Shown in pieces: positions 39,006 to 48,185 of a stretch of DNA of 64,000 bases. The position numbers and the translations under genes were made by a program. A model generated the notes under the pieces. The model was not told the origin of the DNA and made no database searches. It worked only from the letters and a program-made list of their open reading frames with translations. This DNA is from an uncultured Anaerolineae bacterium (GTDB taxonomy: Bacteria; Chloroflexota; Anaerolineae; Anaerolineales; Villigracilaceae), in assembly GCA_903908605.1 (NCBI GenBank), contig CAIVSQ010000436.1:1-64000 (forward strand), in the 5' to 3' direction. Within the stretch, counting starts at the first letter, position 1. Each line of letters starts with the position of its first letter.

Positions 39006-39044
39006 TTGAAGCCTGGATTGGGTTATTCTATAATCGTTACCCAA
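39006..39044 (+). promoter_or_regulatory. sigma70-like promoter with inverted repeat across the -10
   Basis: TTGAAG (39006-39011) - 17 nt - TATAAT (39029-39034); inverted repeat TTGGGT (39018-39023)/ACCCAA (39039-39044) brackets the -10. Confidence 0.6.
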
Positions 39045-39069
39045 CATAATCCATTCAATAGGTGCAAAA

Positions 39070-39213
39070 ATGAAAAAAACTACCTTCCAGCTCGGACTAT
39101 CCCTATCAAAAATTCAGAAACACCACCTGCAGCTCTTCCTGCTGGTTGTGACACTTGTCATGTTGGTATTGGGCGCTGGCGCTCCCATCGACGGCGGCGG
39201 TATCGGTAAATAA
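39070..39213 (+). CDS. 47-aa hydrophobic Gly-rich-tail peptide (not in the supplied ORF track)
   Basis: MKKTTFQLGLSLSKIQKHHLQLFLLVVTLVMLVLGAGAPIDGGGIGK*; RBS-like aggtg upstream; TAA abuts the GTG start of the next gene. Confidence 0.7.
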   Translation: MKKTTFQLGLSLSKIQKHHLQLFLLVVTLVMLVLGAGAPIDGGGIGK

Positions 39214-39813
39214 GTGATCCTGCTACCCGCCCTCCTCGCAGGGTTATTGGCTGGCTGGCTGGCGAGCAAGTGGCATGGCTCAGCCTGGCAGTTACCCCAA
39301 TTACAGCACACCTGGCTGGTGCTGATCTTCTTTCTTCCGCAATTCTTCGCTTTTTACCTGCCCGCCACACGCACCCACCTGTCCACCCTGGCAGCCGCAA
39401 CTTGCCTGGTCACCTCCCAAATTGGGCTTTTATTATTTTGTCTGGTCAATCCACGGTTACCCGGCATGCCCCTGCTGACCGTGGGGTTATCTTTCAATTT
39501 ACTGGCCGTCATCACAAACGGTGGTTTGATGCCCATCAGTACTATCACCGCCGGCAAATTAATCCCGGCCAGCCTGCTTGCCAACATATCGGTTGGCGCG
39601 CGCTTCAGCCCGGCTAGCAAAGATATCCTGCTCCTCCCAGAAATGATCAACCTGCCCTGGCTCTCCGACCGGTTCGTGGGTCCCTCCTGGATACCCTACC
39701 GTTTCGCATATAGCCTGGGAGATCTTCTCATCAGTACCGGCGTTTTCCTCTTATTGGCTTTGCCAAATTCCCAAAGGAAGGTTCATAAAAATGTTAACCA
39801 ACCAGTTATTTGA
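39214..39813 (+). CDS. DUF5317-like multi-TM membrane protein
   Basis: 199 aa, GTG start; NLLAVITNGGLMPISTITAG, SKDILLLPEMINLPWLSDRF, YSLGDLLISTGVF pattern recalled for DUF5317. Confidence 0.75.
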   Translation: MILLPALLAGLLAGWLASKWHGSAWQLPQLQHTWLVLIFFLPQFFAFYLPATRTHLSTLAAATCLVTSQIGLLLFCLVNPRLPGMPLLTVGLSFNLLAVITNGGLMPISTITAGKLIPASLLANISVGARFSPASKDILLLPEMINLPWLSDRFVGPSWIPYRFAYSLGDLLISTGVFLLLALPNSQRKVHKNVNQPVI

Positions 39814-40111
39814 TCAGCATATTGGTGTTCGCAGCGGTCGCAAGGATACCAACGAAATCAGCCGCTTGCTAGCCGCGGCGGTTGTCAGCCGGCAATTTTG
39901 CGCCCTCTTGCTAAACGACCCGGCCCGGGCCATCAGCAGCGGCTACGCCGGGGAACATTTTTCCCTAAGCACTGAGGAGTACCAATTCGTACTCGCAGCA
40001 AAAGCCACCACCCTGCCAGAGTTTGCCCAGCATTTATGTAAATTACTGCCCACCTCCACCCAGGGCTCGAAATCCTCATTATTAAACGAAAATTACCAGG
40101 TACGCTTATAG
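39791..40111 (+). CDS. small protein resembling NHLP-clan (Os1348-like) leader-type proteins
   Basis: 106 aa; ISRLLAAAVVSRQFCALLLNDPARAISSGYAGEHFSLSTEEYQFVLAAKATTLPEFAQHL, a compact helical leader-like core; overlaps the upstream gene by 23 nt. Confidence 0.6.
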   Translation: MLTNQLFDQHIGVRSGRKDTNEISRLLAAAVVSRQFCALLLNDPARAISSGYAGEHFSLSTEEYQFVLAAKATTLPEFAQHLCKLLPTSTQGSKSSLLNENYQVRL

Positions 40112-40233
40112 CAAGGTAAAGTTTCGAATGACACAACCCACCCACTCCCACAAATTACGCATACTACCGCTTGAAATTACGGCGGAATAAGGTACTTCGG
40201 ATTTGTGAACTCCCTGGGTATAGAAAGAACGGT

Positions 40234-42264
40234 ATGAAACCCATATCCCCATCCGTGGAAACCCGGTTTCCAGGACGCCCATCCAGTGACACGGATGCAA
40301 TCCTGAAAACCATATTCCAAATCTTCCCTGATTTACTCTTTTATCTTGATGAGCATGGGGTCATCATCAATTATCTCGCCAGCGAGAGTGTCAACTTCTT
40401 CACCAGCCCCGAACAATGCCTGGGCCGGCATGTGTTGGATATCTTCCCTCCGCACGCCGCAGCGCAGGTACTTTCGGCCATGAACAAGACCCTGCAAAAC
40501 GGGGAAATTTCCACCATCGATTACGAAGTTTCCACCAGTCCTCAAAAACTGTCCTACTCCATTAACTGCCTCAAGATCAAGACCTCCAACCTGATCCTGA
40601 TCGTAAGAGATACAACCGAACAAAAGCGCAAAGCAGATTTGGCTGAACAACACCGCAAATTGATGGGTACCCTGCAGGAAAGTGCTCGCCAGCTTTCGAG
40701 AGAACTGGATAGTCAGGTATTGGGGAATGTCATCACCCAAGCCTGTGTTGAGTATCTTGGCGCAAGCGAGGTTTGGCTGGGATGGTTAAAAATCGGCCAG
40801 GGCATGCAAGAGCTTACCTATTTATCAACCGGCTCAACAAAAACCAGCTTGAGCAAACCCACTGACAATGAAATAAACACGCTGCTGGTTAATAAATTAG
40901 CGATCTTGGAAACCTCCGACCCCGGCTCGAACAGCCAACCATACAGCCGGGCCTTATTCCCCATCCTGGCAAATAACCAGGTTATGGGTGTTTTAGGTTT
41001 GGTGGTTGAGCAGGCCGATTTTTTCACCCCCGAAATGATCGAATACTTTATTGCCTATAACTCGCTGGTCGGATCGGCTATACAAAATGCCCATCTCTAC
41101 GAAGATTCGCGCCGGCAGCTCAGCCAGATGCAAACACTGCGCTCGATTGACCAGGCCATCCTCTCCAGCATGGATATGAAATCCATGACCGAAATCATCC
41201 TGAAAGAGGTCGCCAAGCACATCCACGTCGACGCCCTCTCCCTGCTGATCCTTGACCCAAAAACACAGATGCTCAACTTTGTGGATGGTTTTGGCTTCCA
41301 CTACGAAACCCTGCGTCATTCGCACTTAAGAATTGGCGAGAGCTTCGCGGGCCAGGTTGCACTAGAAAAAAGAATCGTATACGTGGAAAACCTGCAGAAC
41401 GACCCAAAAAACTTTTCGCGCGCCGCCAGATTCCATGAAGAAGGCTTTATGATGTACCTGGGCACCCCGCTCATCGCCCGCTCCGAAGTAAGGGGAGTGC
41501 TGGAAATTTTCCAACGCCGGCCCTTTGAACCGGACGAAGAGTGGTACACCATGCTGGAAACCCTTTCCAACCAGATCGCAATCGCCATAGATAACACCCT
41601 ACTCGTCAAATTCCTAAAGGATTCCCGGCTCGAATTAACCAACGCTTACGATGCCACTATCGAAGGCCTGTCTCGAGCCCTTGAACTACGCGACCGGGAG
41701 ACCGAAGGACATACCCGCCGGGTCGCTAAAATGACGGTTGAACTGGCTCGCCGCATGGGAGTTTCGGATGCCGATATGCCCCTGGTACACCAGGGCGCGC
41801 TGTTGCACGACATCGGCAAGATGGGCATCCCGGATGCCATCCTGCTCAAGCCAGGTTCCCTGCTGCCAGATGAATGGGAAGTCATGAAACAACACCCGCT
41901 CTATGCCTACCAACTGCTCGCACAGGTGGAGCATCTCAAACAGGCCATGGATATTCCACTCTACCACCACGAAAAATGGGACGGCAGCGGCTACCCCTAT
42001 GGACTAAAGGGCGAACAGATTCCCTTCCCAGCCCGGCTTTTTTCGATTGTGGATGTCTATGACGCGCTGACATCGAATCGCCCCTATCGTTCCGCCTGGC
42101 CAGTTGATAAAACCATGACCTACCTGCAATCACAATCAAAAATATTTTTTGACCCCGCTGTAGTGCCTGTCTTCAGGCAGTTGATCCTGCGCGATACCAT
42201 CCCCATGCGCCGCGATGCCCGCAGTCATTCCAAAACCACCCCCATACAACAGTTGTTCAAGTAG
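40234..42264 (+). CDS. PAS/GAF sensor with C-terminal HD-GYP domain
   Basis: GHTRRVAKMTVELARRMG...GALLHDIGKMGIPDAILLKPG...YHHEKWDGSGYPYGLKGEQIPFPARLFSIVDVYDALTSNRPYR. Confidence 0.94.
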   Translation: MKPISPSVETRFPGRPSSDTDAILKTIFQIFPDLLFYLDEHGVIINYLASESVNFFTSPEQCLGRHVLDIFPPHAAAQVLSAMNKTLQNGEISTIDYEVSTSPQKLSYSINCLKIKTSNLILIVRDTTEQKRKADLAEQHRKLMGTLQESARQLSRELDSQVLGNVITQACVEYLGASEVWLGWLKIGQGMQELTYLSTGSTKTSLSKPTDNEINTLLVNKLAILETSDPGSNSQPYSRALFPILANNQVMGVLGLVVEQADFFTPEMIEYFIAYNSLVGSAIQNAHLYEDSRRQLSQMQTLRSIDQAILSSMDMKSMTEIILKEVAKHIHVDALSLLILDPKTQMLNFVDGFGFHYETLRHSHLRIGESFAGQVALEKRIVYVENLQNDPKNFSRAARFHEEGFMMYLGTPLIARSEVRGVLEIFQRRPFEPDEEWYTMLETLSNQIAIAIDNTLLVKFLKDSRLELTNAYDATIEGLSRALELRDRETEGHTRRVAKMTVELARRMGVSDADMPLVHQGALLHDIGKMGIPDAILLKPGSLLPDEWEVMKQHPLYAYQLLAQVEHLKQAMDIPLYHHEKWDGSGYPYGLKGEQIPFPARLFSIVDVYDALTSNRPYRSAWPVDKTMTYLQSQSKIFFDPAVVPVFRQLILRDTIPMRRDARSHSKTTPIQQLFK

Positions 42265-42278
42265 CACCTGTTCATTCT

Positions 42279-42328
42279 AAAAGAAGAGGATGGCAGCCGG
42301 TTTCTGGTTGCCATCCTCTTCTTTTTTA
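42279..42328. terminator. bidirectional terminator between convergent HD-GYP and pepD genes
   Basis: aaaagaagaggatggca...tgccatcctcttctttttt, long near-perfect stem. Confidence 0.8.
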
Positions 42329-42353
42329 TGGGTAACCCAACGACATCCCAAAA

Positions 42354-43784
42354 TTATCGGTAAGACGCCAGGAAGGCCACCATAAAGCTCCAGATGCGCC
42401 CAATCGAGGGAATGTACATTCTTTCGCCAGGGGAATGCGGGTTTTCGATGGTAACCCCAATCGAAAGCATATCCATGCCCGGGTAGATGGCGCCAATGGT
42501 ACCGCACTCCAGTCCGCCATGGATCAAGGTGACTTCCGGTTCCGCGCCAAAAACAGACTGGTAGATTTCTTTACTACGCTGCAGCAGCGGCGATTTCATA
42601 TCCGGCTTCCAGCCTGGGTAAGCAGGGGTGCTCGCGACTTCGGCACCAGCCAACAGGCCGATCGAGGTGATACGCGCAGTCAAATCCGTCATACGGCTCA
42701 TCACTGTGCTGCGCTGGCTGGTCAACATTGAGAAATTACCATCGCTTAGCGCAATATGGGCCAGGTTATTGGATGTTTCAACAAACCCCGGGATGCTGGC
42801 AGACATTTCCGCCACGCCATGGGGCACGGCTAGCAGCAGCTGGATTACCTTAACAGTAGCGGCCTCTGTTGCTGCCCTGCCAGCCTGCGCCGGGCTGAGC
42901 GTCAACACAATCTCGTTTTCCACCGGGGTATATTCCTGGTTAAAGATCATTTGCGCTTCAGCAACCGCTTTTTCCACCGCCGCGGTTTGCTGTGGATCAC
43001 AGGTGAATACCGCTTCAGCGCCTCGTGATATGGCGTTATGCGCGGTGCCACCAGCCAGGCTGATGAGCGCCACCGGCACCGACTGCCGTACCTGAGCCAG
43101 GGCACGTCCAATCAACTTGTTCGCGCTGGCATAATGACGATGAATATCCACACCAGAGTGCCCGCCGCGCAGCCCGCTGACCTTGAGATGCCAGGCGGTC
43201 TTGCCACTGGCATCTTCAAATTCCACCGGCATGTTCAATTGGGTGGTTTGACCCCCGGCGCAGCCCACAATAAAAGTGCTGACATCTTCCGAATCGAGAT
43301 TGACCAGGATCTTGCCGCTGACAAAACCAGGTTGCAGTCGGTTGGCACCATGCAAACCTACCTCCTCCTGGACCGTGAAGAGCAATTCAAGTGGAGGATG
43401 GGCCACCGAAGGATCGCTTACCAGGCCCAACGCAAGGGCAATCGCAATACCATTGTCGGCACCCAGGGTGGTACCGTCGGCATGCAGCCAGTCACCATCC
43501 ACAATGCATCGAATGGCATCTTTGAGGAAATCATGGGGCGAATCAGGAGTTTTCTCGCAAACCATATCCATGTGCCCCTGCAAAACGACAACTGGCGCGT
43601 TTTCACGGCCCGGAGTGCCAGGGATGCGGATAAGCAGGTTGCCAGCCTCATCTAACAGCGCCGGATAGCCATTCTCTGCCGCAAGTGACTGCAACCAGGC
43701 GGCCACCTGGGCCTCATTACCACTTCCGCGCGGAATGGCGGATAAACGTTCGAAGATGGTCAAAACATGCTGGACTGGATCCAT
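42354..43784 (-). CDS. pepD: aminoacyl-histidine dipeptidase (beta-Ala-His dipeptidase)
   Basis: AIPRGSGNEAQVAAWLQSLAAENG; VVLQGHMDMVCEK; TLGADNGIAIALALG; GLRGGHSGVDIHRHYASANKLIGR; IHGGLECGTI. Confidence 0.94.
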   Translation of the reverse strand: MDPVQHVLTIFERLSAIPRGSGNEAQVAAWLQSLAAENGYPALLDEAGNLLIRIPGTPGRENAPVVVLQGHMDMVCEKTPDSPHDFLKDAIRCIVDGDWLHADGTTLGADNGIAIALALGLVSDPSVAHPPLELLFTVQEEVGLHGANRLQPGFVSGKILVNLDSEDVSTFIVGCAGGQTTQLNMPVEFEDASGKTAWHLKVSGLRGGHSGVDIHRHYASANKLIGRALAQVRQSVPVALISLAGGTAHNAISRGAEAVFTCDPQQTAAVEKAVAEAQMIFNQEYTPVENEIVLTLSPAQAGRAATEAATVKVIQLLLAVPHGVAEMSASIPGFVETSNNLAHIALSDGNFSMLTSQRSTVMSRMTDLTARITSIGLLAGAEVASTPAYPGWKPDMKSPLLQRSKEIYQSVFGAEPEVTLIHGGLECGTIGAIYPGMDMLSIGVTIENPHSPGERMYIPSIGRIWSFMVAFLASYR

Positions 43785-43847
43785 TGATTCACCTTTAGGA
43801 GTTTGAAAGTATCCGCGCGCCTGGCGCGGCTAAAAATAACGGGGAGT

Positions 43848-45308
43848 TCAGGATGCGTTGAGCTGTTTTTCCAGCTCTGCACGCAGCACCTGCGGATTTG
43901 CCTTGCCACCGGCTTTGCGCATGACCTGACCAAACAGGAAATTCGCCACGGTAATCTTGCCAGCCCGGTAATTGGTCACTTCACCAGCGTATTCGGCCAG
44001 GATCTCGGCCACCAACCCGGCGATAAAATCCAGGTCAGAGACCTGTGCCAGGCCTTTCTCGCTAACAATCTGCCCGGCGGGTTTACCACTTAAAAACATG
44101 TCGGCCAGCACACCCTTGCCAGTATTCTGGTTGATCTGCCCGGTGCTGATCAACGTCAACAGGCCAGCCAGGCCCGTGGGTGTAACCTTGAGGTCTTCAA
44201 ACGACACACCAGAAGAGTTCATTAATGAAAGCAGCTCCCCTGTCACCCAGGCGTACACGGTACGCAAACCACTCTCCGGGCTGGCCTTCACCACTGCATC
44301 AAAATACTCACCCAGCTGCTTTTCGGATGCAAGCTGCCAGGCTTCTGCGGCACTGAGACCATACTCGGCCACAAAACGGCTGCATCGTTCCCATGGCAGT
44401 TCAGGCAGAGCCTGGCGAACATCGTCCATCCAGCGCTTGCTTACCAGCAGGGGCGGCAGGTCGGGCTCGGGGAAATAACGGTAATCGTGGGCATCTTCTT
44501 TTGAGCGTTGGCTAAACGTCACCTGGCGGTTCTCATCCCAGCCAACAGTTTCCTGGGCCACCTGCCCACCAGATTCAATCAACTCAATCTGCCGGGTAAT
44601 CTCATAAGCCACCCCGCGCTCCAGGGCACGGAAAGAGTTTAGATTCTTAATTTCGACCTTGGTGCCCAGCTCCTCCCGCCCAAGCGGGCGGACCGAAATA
44701 TTCGGCTCAATACGCATGACACCCTTCTCAAGATCGCCGCTGTTTACACCCAGGTACCGTACCAGCGCCTGCAGTGTCTCGGCATAGACTCGTACTTCTT
44801 CAGCCGAGTGAAAATCAGGTTCTGTGACAATTTCCAGCAGCGGCACACCGGCGCGATTGAGATCCACCAGTGAAAAAGATTGCCCGGCCGCGTCCACGTG
44901 CGTCAACTTGCCGGTATCCTCCTCAAGATGCACGCGCCGAATGTGAATGAGTTTTTCACCCTGCGAGGTCTGCAGGGTAATCCGCCCATTTACCGCCAAC
45001 GGTTGCTCATACTGGGTAATCTGGTAACCCTTCGGCAAATCAGGGTAGAAATAATTTTTACGAGCAAAAATGCTAATCGGAGCAAGTTCACACTGCAGAG
45101 CCGCCGCTACGCGCAAGCCAAACTCCACCGCACGCCCATTCAAGACAGGCAGGCTACCCGGGTGTCCGGCACAGATCGGGCAGACAGCCGTATTTGGCGC
45201 TGCGTTGGTCGAATCGACCACCGGGCAGCTGCAAAACATTTTTGAGTTTGTAAGCATTTCAACATGAACTTCAAGCCCAATGACGGGTTCGTAAGGGATA
45301 CTACTCAT
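43848..45308 (-). CDS. gatB: Asp-tRNA(Asn)/Glu-tRNA(Gln) amidotransferase subunit B
   Basis: YEPVIGLEVHVEMLTNSKMFCSCP; VCPICAGHPGSLPVLN; FYPDLPKGYQITQYEQPLA. Confidence 0.96.
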   Translation of the reverse strand: MSSIPYEPVIGLEVHVEMLTNSKMFCSCPVVDSTNAAPNTAVCPICAGHPGSLPVLNGRAVEFGLRVAAALQCELAPISIFARKNYFYPDLPKGYQITQYEQPLAVNGRITLQTSQGEKLIHIRRVHLEEDTGKLTHVDAAGQSFSLVDLNRAGVPLLEIVTEPDFHSAEEVRVYAETLQALVRYLGVNSGDLEKGVMRIEPNISVRPLGREELGTKVEIKNLNSFRALERGVAYEITRQIELIESGGQVAQETVGWDENRQVTFSQRSKEDAHDYRYFPEPDLPPLLVSKRWMDDVRQALPELPWERCSRFVAEYGLSAAEAWQLASEKQLGEYFDAVVKASPESGLRTVYAWVTGELLSLMNSSGVSFEDLKVTPTGLAGLLTLISTGQINQNTGKGVLADMFLSGKPAGQIVSEKGLAQVSDLDFIAGLVAEILAEYAGEVTNYRAGKITVANFLFGQVMRKAGGKANPQVLRAELEKQLNAS

Positions 45309-45360
45309 GGGGAGATTCCAGTCCGCGGAGGCCGCTGCGACCCCCAACTTCTAAGATAAT

Positions 45361-46131
45361 TCAGCCAAACTTGGCCGGTCTTTTTTCCAGGAAGGCTGCC
45401 ACGCCTTCCTTATGTTCAGCGCGCGCGCCGGCAACTTCCTGGACGTAGCTTTCGTACTCCAGGACTGCCTGCAGGTCGGCTAAAACTGCCCTATTATAAA
45501 CGCGCTTGGAAAGTCCAAACGCCCCAACCGGCCCGGCCGCCAATTCTTGTGCCAACGCGCCAACGGCCTGGGGTAAGTTTTCAAAGGGAACCACCCGGTT
45601 GACCAGCCCCCACTCGAGGGCTTTCTCTGCCAAAAGCGGCTGGTTGCTAAAAGTTAGCTCAAGGGCACGCCCCAGGCCAACCAGGGCCGGCAGTAGCAGC
45701 GAAACCCCAGAATCAGGCGCCAGGCCTATCCCGGTAAAGCCCACCACAAAACGGGCATTCTCCGCAGCCACCCGCAAGTCGCACGCCAGGACAATCCCCA
45801 GCGAAGCACCCGCACAGGGGCCATTCACAGCGGCGATGACCGGTTTTTCAATCCGGCGCAACTGCAAAATCAGTGGATTGTACGTTGCCAGTAAATGCTC
45901 TCGGTAAGAAAGTTCCGCTCCCCCAGCCTTAATTTCTTCAATATCCTGCCCGGCGCCAAATACACGCCCAGCGCCGGTTAACACCACCACACGCACCTGC
46001 GCATCACGCCCGGCCTGGTTTATGGCGGCCTGCAATTCACCTATCAACTCAAGGTTGAAGGCGTTGGCTTTTGGCCGGTCAATCGTCAGCCAGAGCACGT
46101 TACTTTGCAGTTCAGAACGGACAAAAGCCAT
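45361..46131 (-). CDS. enoyl-CoA hydratase/isomerase family protein
   Basis: VLWLTIDRPKANAFNLELIGELQAAI; GRVFGAGQDIEEI; IAAVNGPCAGASLGIVLACDLRVAAENARF. Confidence 0.93.
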   Translation of the reverse strand: MAFVRSELQSNVLWLTIDRPKANAFNLELIGELQAAINQAGRDAQVRVVVLTGAGRVFGAGQDIEEIKAGGAELSYREHLLATYNPLILQLRRIEKPVIAAVNGPCAGASLGIVLACDLRVAAENARFVVGFTGIGLAPDSGVSLLLPALVGLGRALELTFSNQPLLAEKALEWGLVNRVVPFENLPQAVGALAQELAAGPVGAFGLSKRVYNRAVLADLQAVLEYESYVQEVAGARAEHKEGVAAFLEKRPAKFG

Positions 46132-46180
46132 TGCACAGCCGTATAAATGAGATGAAGAAAGGAGAACTGACTACCAGCTC

Positions 46181-46552
46181 TTATTCCAGGATGTCGAAAT
46201 CGTCATCCTCGCTGGAATCATCATCGTTGTTGATTTCCAGTTCCATGTTATCGCGCTGCAAGTGCAGCCACAGTAACAGGACCTGGCCATCGTCCGTATC
46301 AATCGAACGCGCTGCCAGGATCGGAGCCGATAGCTCCAACCCGGCCTCATCGCGGTAATGCAGGGTAATTGACTCTCGCTGGCTCCACCGCTGATAACAA
46401 CGCTGCACCAGGGCGGGACCATTAAAAGTTCGGAGGCGTGTCAGCGCAGTAATCGAGAACTCGCGCGTCTCGTTCAAACCAAGCGCCCAGCCATCCTGCA
46501 CGGGTTCGAACACGGGAGTAGGTCCTTCGATAATTGTAATTTTATCTTCCAT
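46181..46552 (-). CDS. hypothetical protein with acidic C-terminus
   Basis: MEDKITIIEGPTPVFEPVQDGWALGLNETREFSITALTRLRTFNGPALVQRCYQ...; acidic tail NNDDDSSEDDDFDILE. Confidence 0.7.
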   Translation of the reverse strand: MEDKITIIEGPTPVFEPVQDGWALGLNETREFSITALTRLRTFNGPALVQRCYQRWSQRESITLHYRDEAGLELSAPILAARSIDTDDGQVLLLWLHLQRDNMELEINNDDDSSEDDDFDILE

Positions 46553-46720
46553 AAGGTTTTTTCCTGTAAAGTTAAGACCATAATACCATAAAAGGGTATG
46601 CGAAACATAAGAATACACCGGATTTTAAGGTAGCCAAAAGTCACCCAGCCACCCCAAAACCGGCGTTTTGACCGAAAGAATATTTTTCCAATAAAGGTGA
46701 TTAATGTCATCGAAATTGCT

Positions 46721-46748
46721 TATAATTTTTTCTTTGTGAAATTTCACA
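46721..46748 (+). promoter_or_regulatory. candidate nuo promoter/operator: TATAAT plus 14-bp perfect palindrome
   Basis: TATAAT at 46721-46726; TGTGAAATTTCACA at 46735-46748, upstream of nuoA. Confidence 0.45.
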
Positions 46749-46812
46749 CTGACATTATCCTATGTTATACTTTGCGCAATCTGTCTCAAAACCCTCCATG
46801 GGAGTGTGTATT

Positions 46813-47184
46813 ATGTTGCTTGAGTATGTGGCTATTGCAATTTTTATTGCGTTGACGACACTGGTTGGTGTCATAGCGATCGTTCTGGGAGCCATTTTTG
46901 GGCCCAAACGTCCAGCCGGCAAGAAATCCATGCCGTATGAATCGGGTATGAACCCGATTGGTCCAGGTACTCGCCGTATCCCGGTGCGCTTTTACCTGAT
47001 CGCTGTGCTATTCATCCTGTTCGACATCGAAGTTGTGTTTTTCATCCCCTGGGCCCTGGTCTTTAACGATTTTGTCAAAGAAGGCCAGGGACTTTTTATG
47101 TTGGCCGAAATGATGGTGTTTGTTGCCATCTTGATGGCGGGTTATGCCTATGCCTGGAAGAAAGGAGCGTTGGAATGGGATTAG
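46813..47184 (+). CDS. nuoA: NADH-quinone oxidoreductase subunit A
   Basis: [44 protein letters not shown]. Confidence 0.95.
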   Translation: MLLEYVAIAIFIALTTLVGVIAIVLGAIFGPKRPAGKKSMPYESGMNPIGPGTRRIPVRFYLIAVLFILFDIEVVFFIPWALVFNDFVKEGQGLFMLAEMMVFVAILMAGYAYAWKKGALEWD

Positions 47185-47657
47185 AACAAAAATTAGGAAA
47201 TATGGGCGTGGTAACCGCACGTCTGGAAGACCTGGTCAACTGGGGCCGCACAAACGCAATGTGGCCGATGTTGTTTGGTCTGGCTTGCTGTGCCATTGAA
47301 ATGATGTCCGCCCAGGCAGCCAATTATGATATGAGCCGTTTTGGTATGGAACTAATGCGCCCAAGCCCACGACAAAGCGACCTGATGATTGTGGCCGGGC
47401 GCGTATCCCGCAAAATGGCCCCGGTTGTCCGCCGTCTCTATGATCAGATGCCCGATCCGAAATGGGTGATTGCCATGGGTGATTGCGCCTCCTGCGGTGG
47501 TGTCTTCAATAACTACGCTGTCGTGCAGGGCGTGGATGAGGTCGTACCGGTGGATGTCTACGTGGCAGGCTGCCCGCCGCGCCCCGAAGCCCTGATTCAT
47601 GGTGTGGTTACACTTCACGAAAAAGTGCGCCGCGAAAAGATGAAGGACTGGGCCTGA
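47175..47657 (+). CDS. nuoB: NADH-quinone oxidoreductase subunit B
   Basis: [82 protein letters not shown]. Confidence 0.97.
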   Translation: MGLEQKLGNMGVVTARLEDLVNWGRTNAMWPMLFGLACCAIEMMSAQAANYDMSRFGMELMRPSPRQSDLMIVAGRVSRKMAPVVRRLYDQMPDPKWVIAMGDCASCGGVFNNYAVVQGVDEVVPVDVYVAGCPPRPEALIHGVVTLHEKVRREKMKDWA

Positions 47658-47658
47658 G

Positions 47659-48183
47659 ATGAGCGAAAACCTTGCCACCATCATTGAAAAAATCGCCCGG
47701 CGATTTGATGGGCAAACTACCGAATTCGCCGGCGAAACCAGCCTGACCCTGCCTGTAGGAAAAATCCTCGCGGCAGCCCAGGCCATCCATGACGAATACG
47801 CCTTTGACCTGCTTTCCGCCCTGACCGCGGTGGACTACTGGCCTGAGGAAAACCCACGGTTTCATTTAATCTATCGTTTCACATCCATCGCCAATTGCCA
47901 GTCGCTCAATGTGCGTGTACCCGTCGCGGCCACCAGCCCCACGGCCCCCACGCTCGAGGGTGTCTATCACAATGCCAATTGGAAAGAACGCGAAGTGTAC
48001 GATATGTTCGGCATCAACTTTGAGGGACATTCCGACCCTCGCCGTATCCTCATGCCCCAGGACTGGGAAGGTCACCCACTGCGCAAGGATTACGCCCTCG
48101 GCTACGAAGAACCCCAGTTTTCATTTAACTATGACGAAATTGATGTCCGCAAACCGTATGCAAAGAACAGGCGCGGAGAGTAG
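47659..48183 (+). CDS. nuoC: NADH-quinone oxidoreductase subunit C
   Basis: [39 protein letters not shown]. Confidence 0.96.
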   Translation: MSENLATIIEKIARRFDGQTTEFAGETSLTLPVGKILAAAQAIHDEYAFDLLSALTAVDYWPEENPRFHLIYRFTSIANCQSLNVRVPVAATSPTAPTLEGVYHNANWKEREVYDMFGINFEGHSDPRRILMPQDWEGHPLRKDYALGYEEPQFSFNYDEIDVRKPYAKNRRGE

Positions 48184-48185
48184 TT

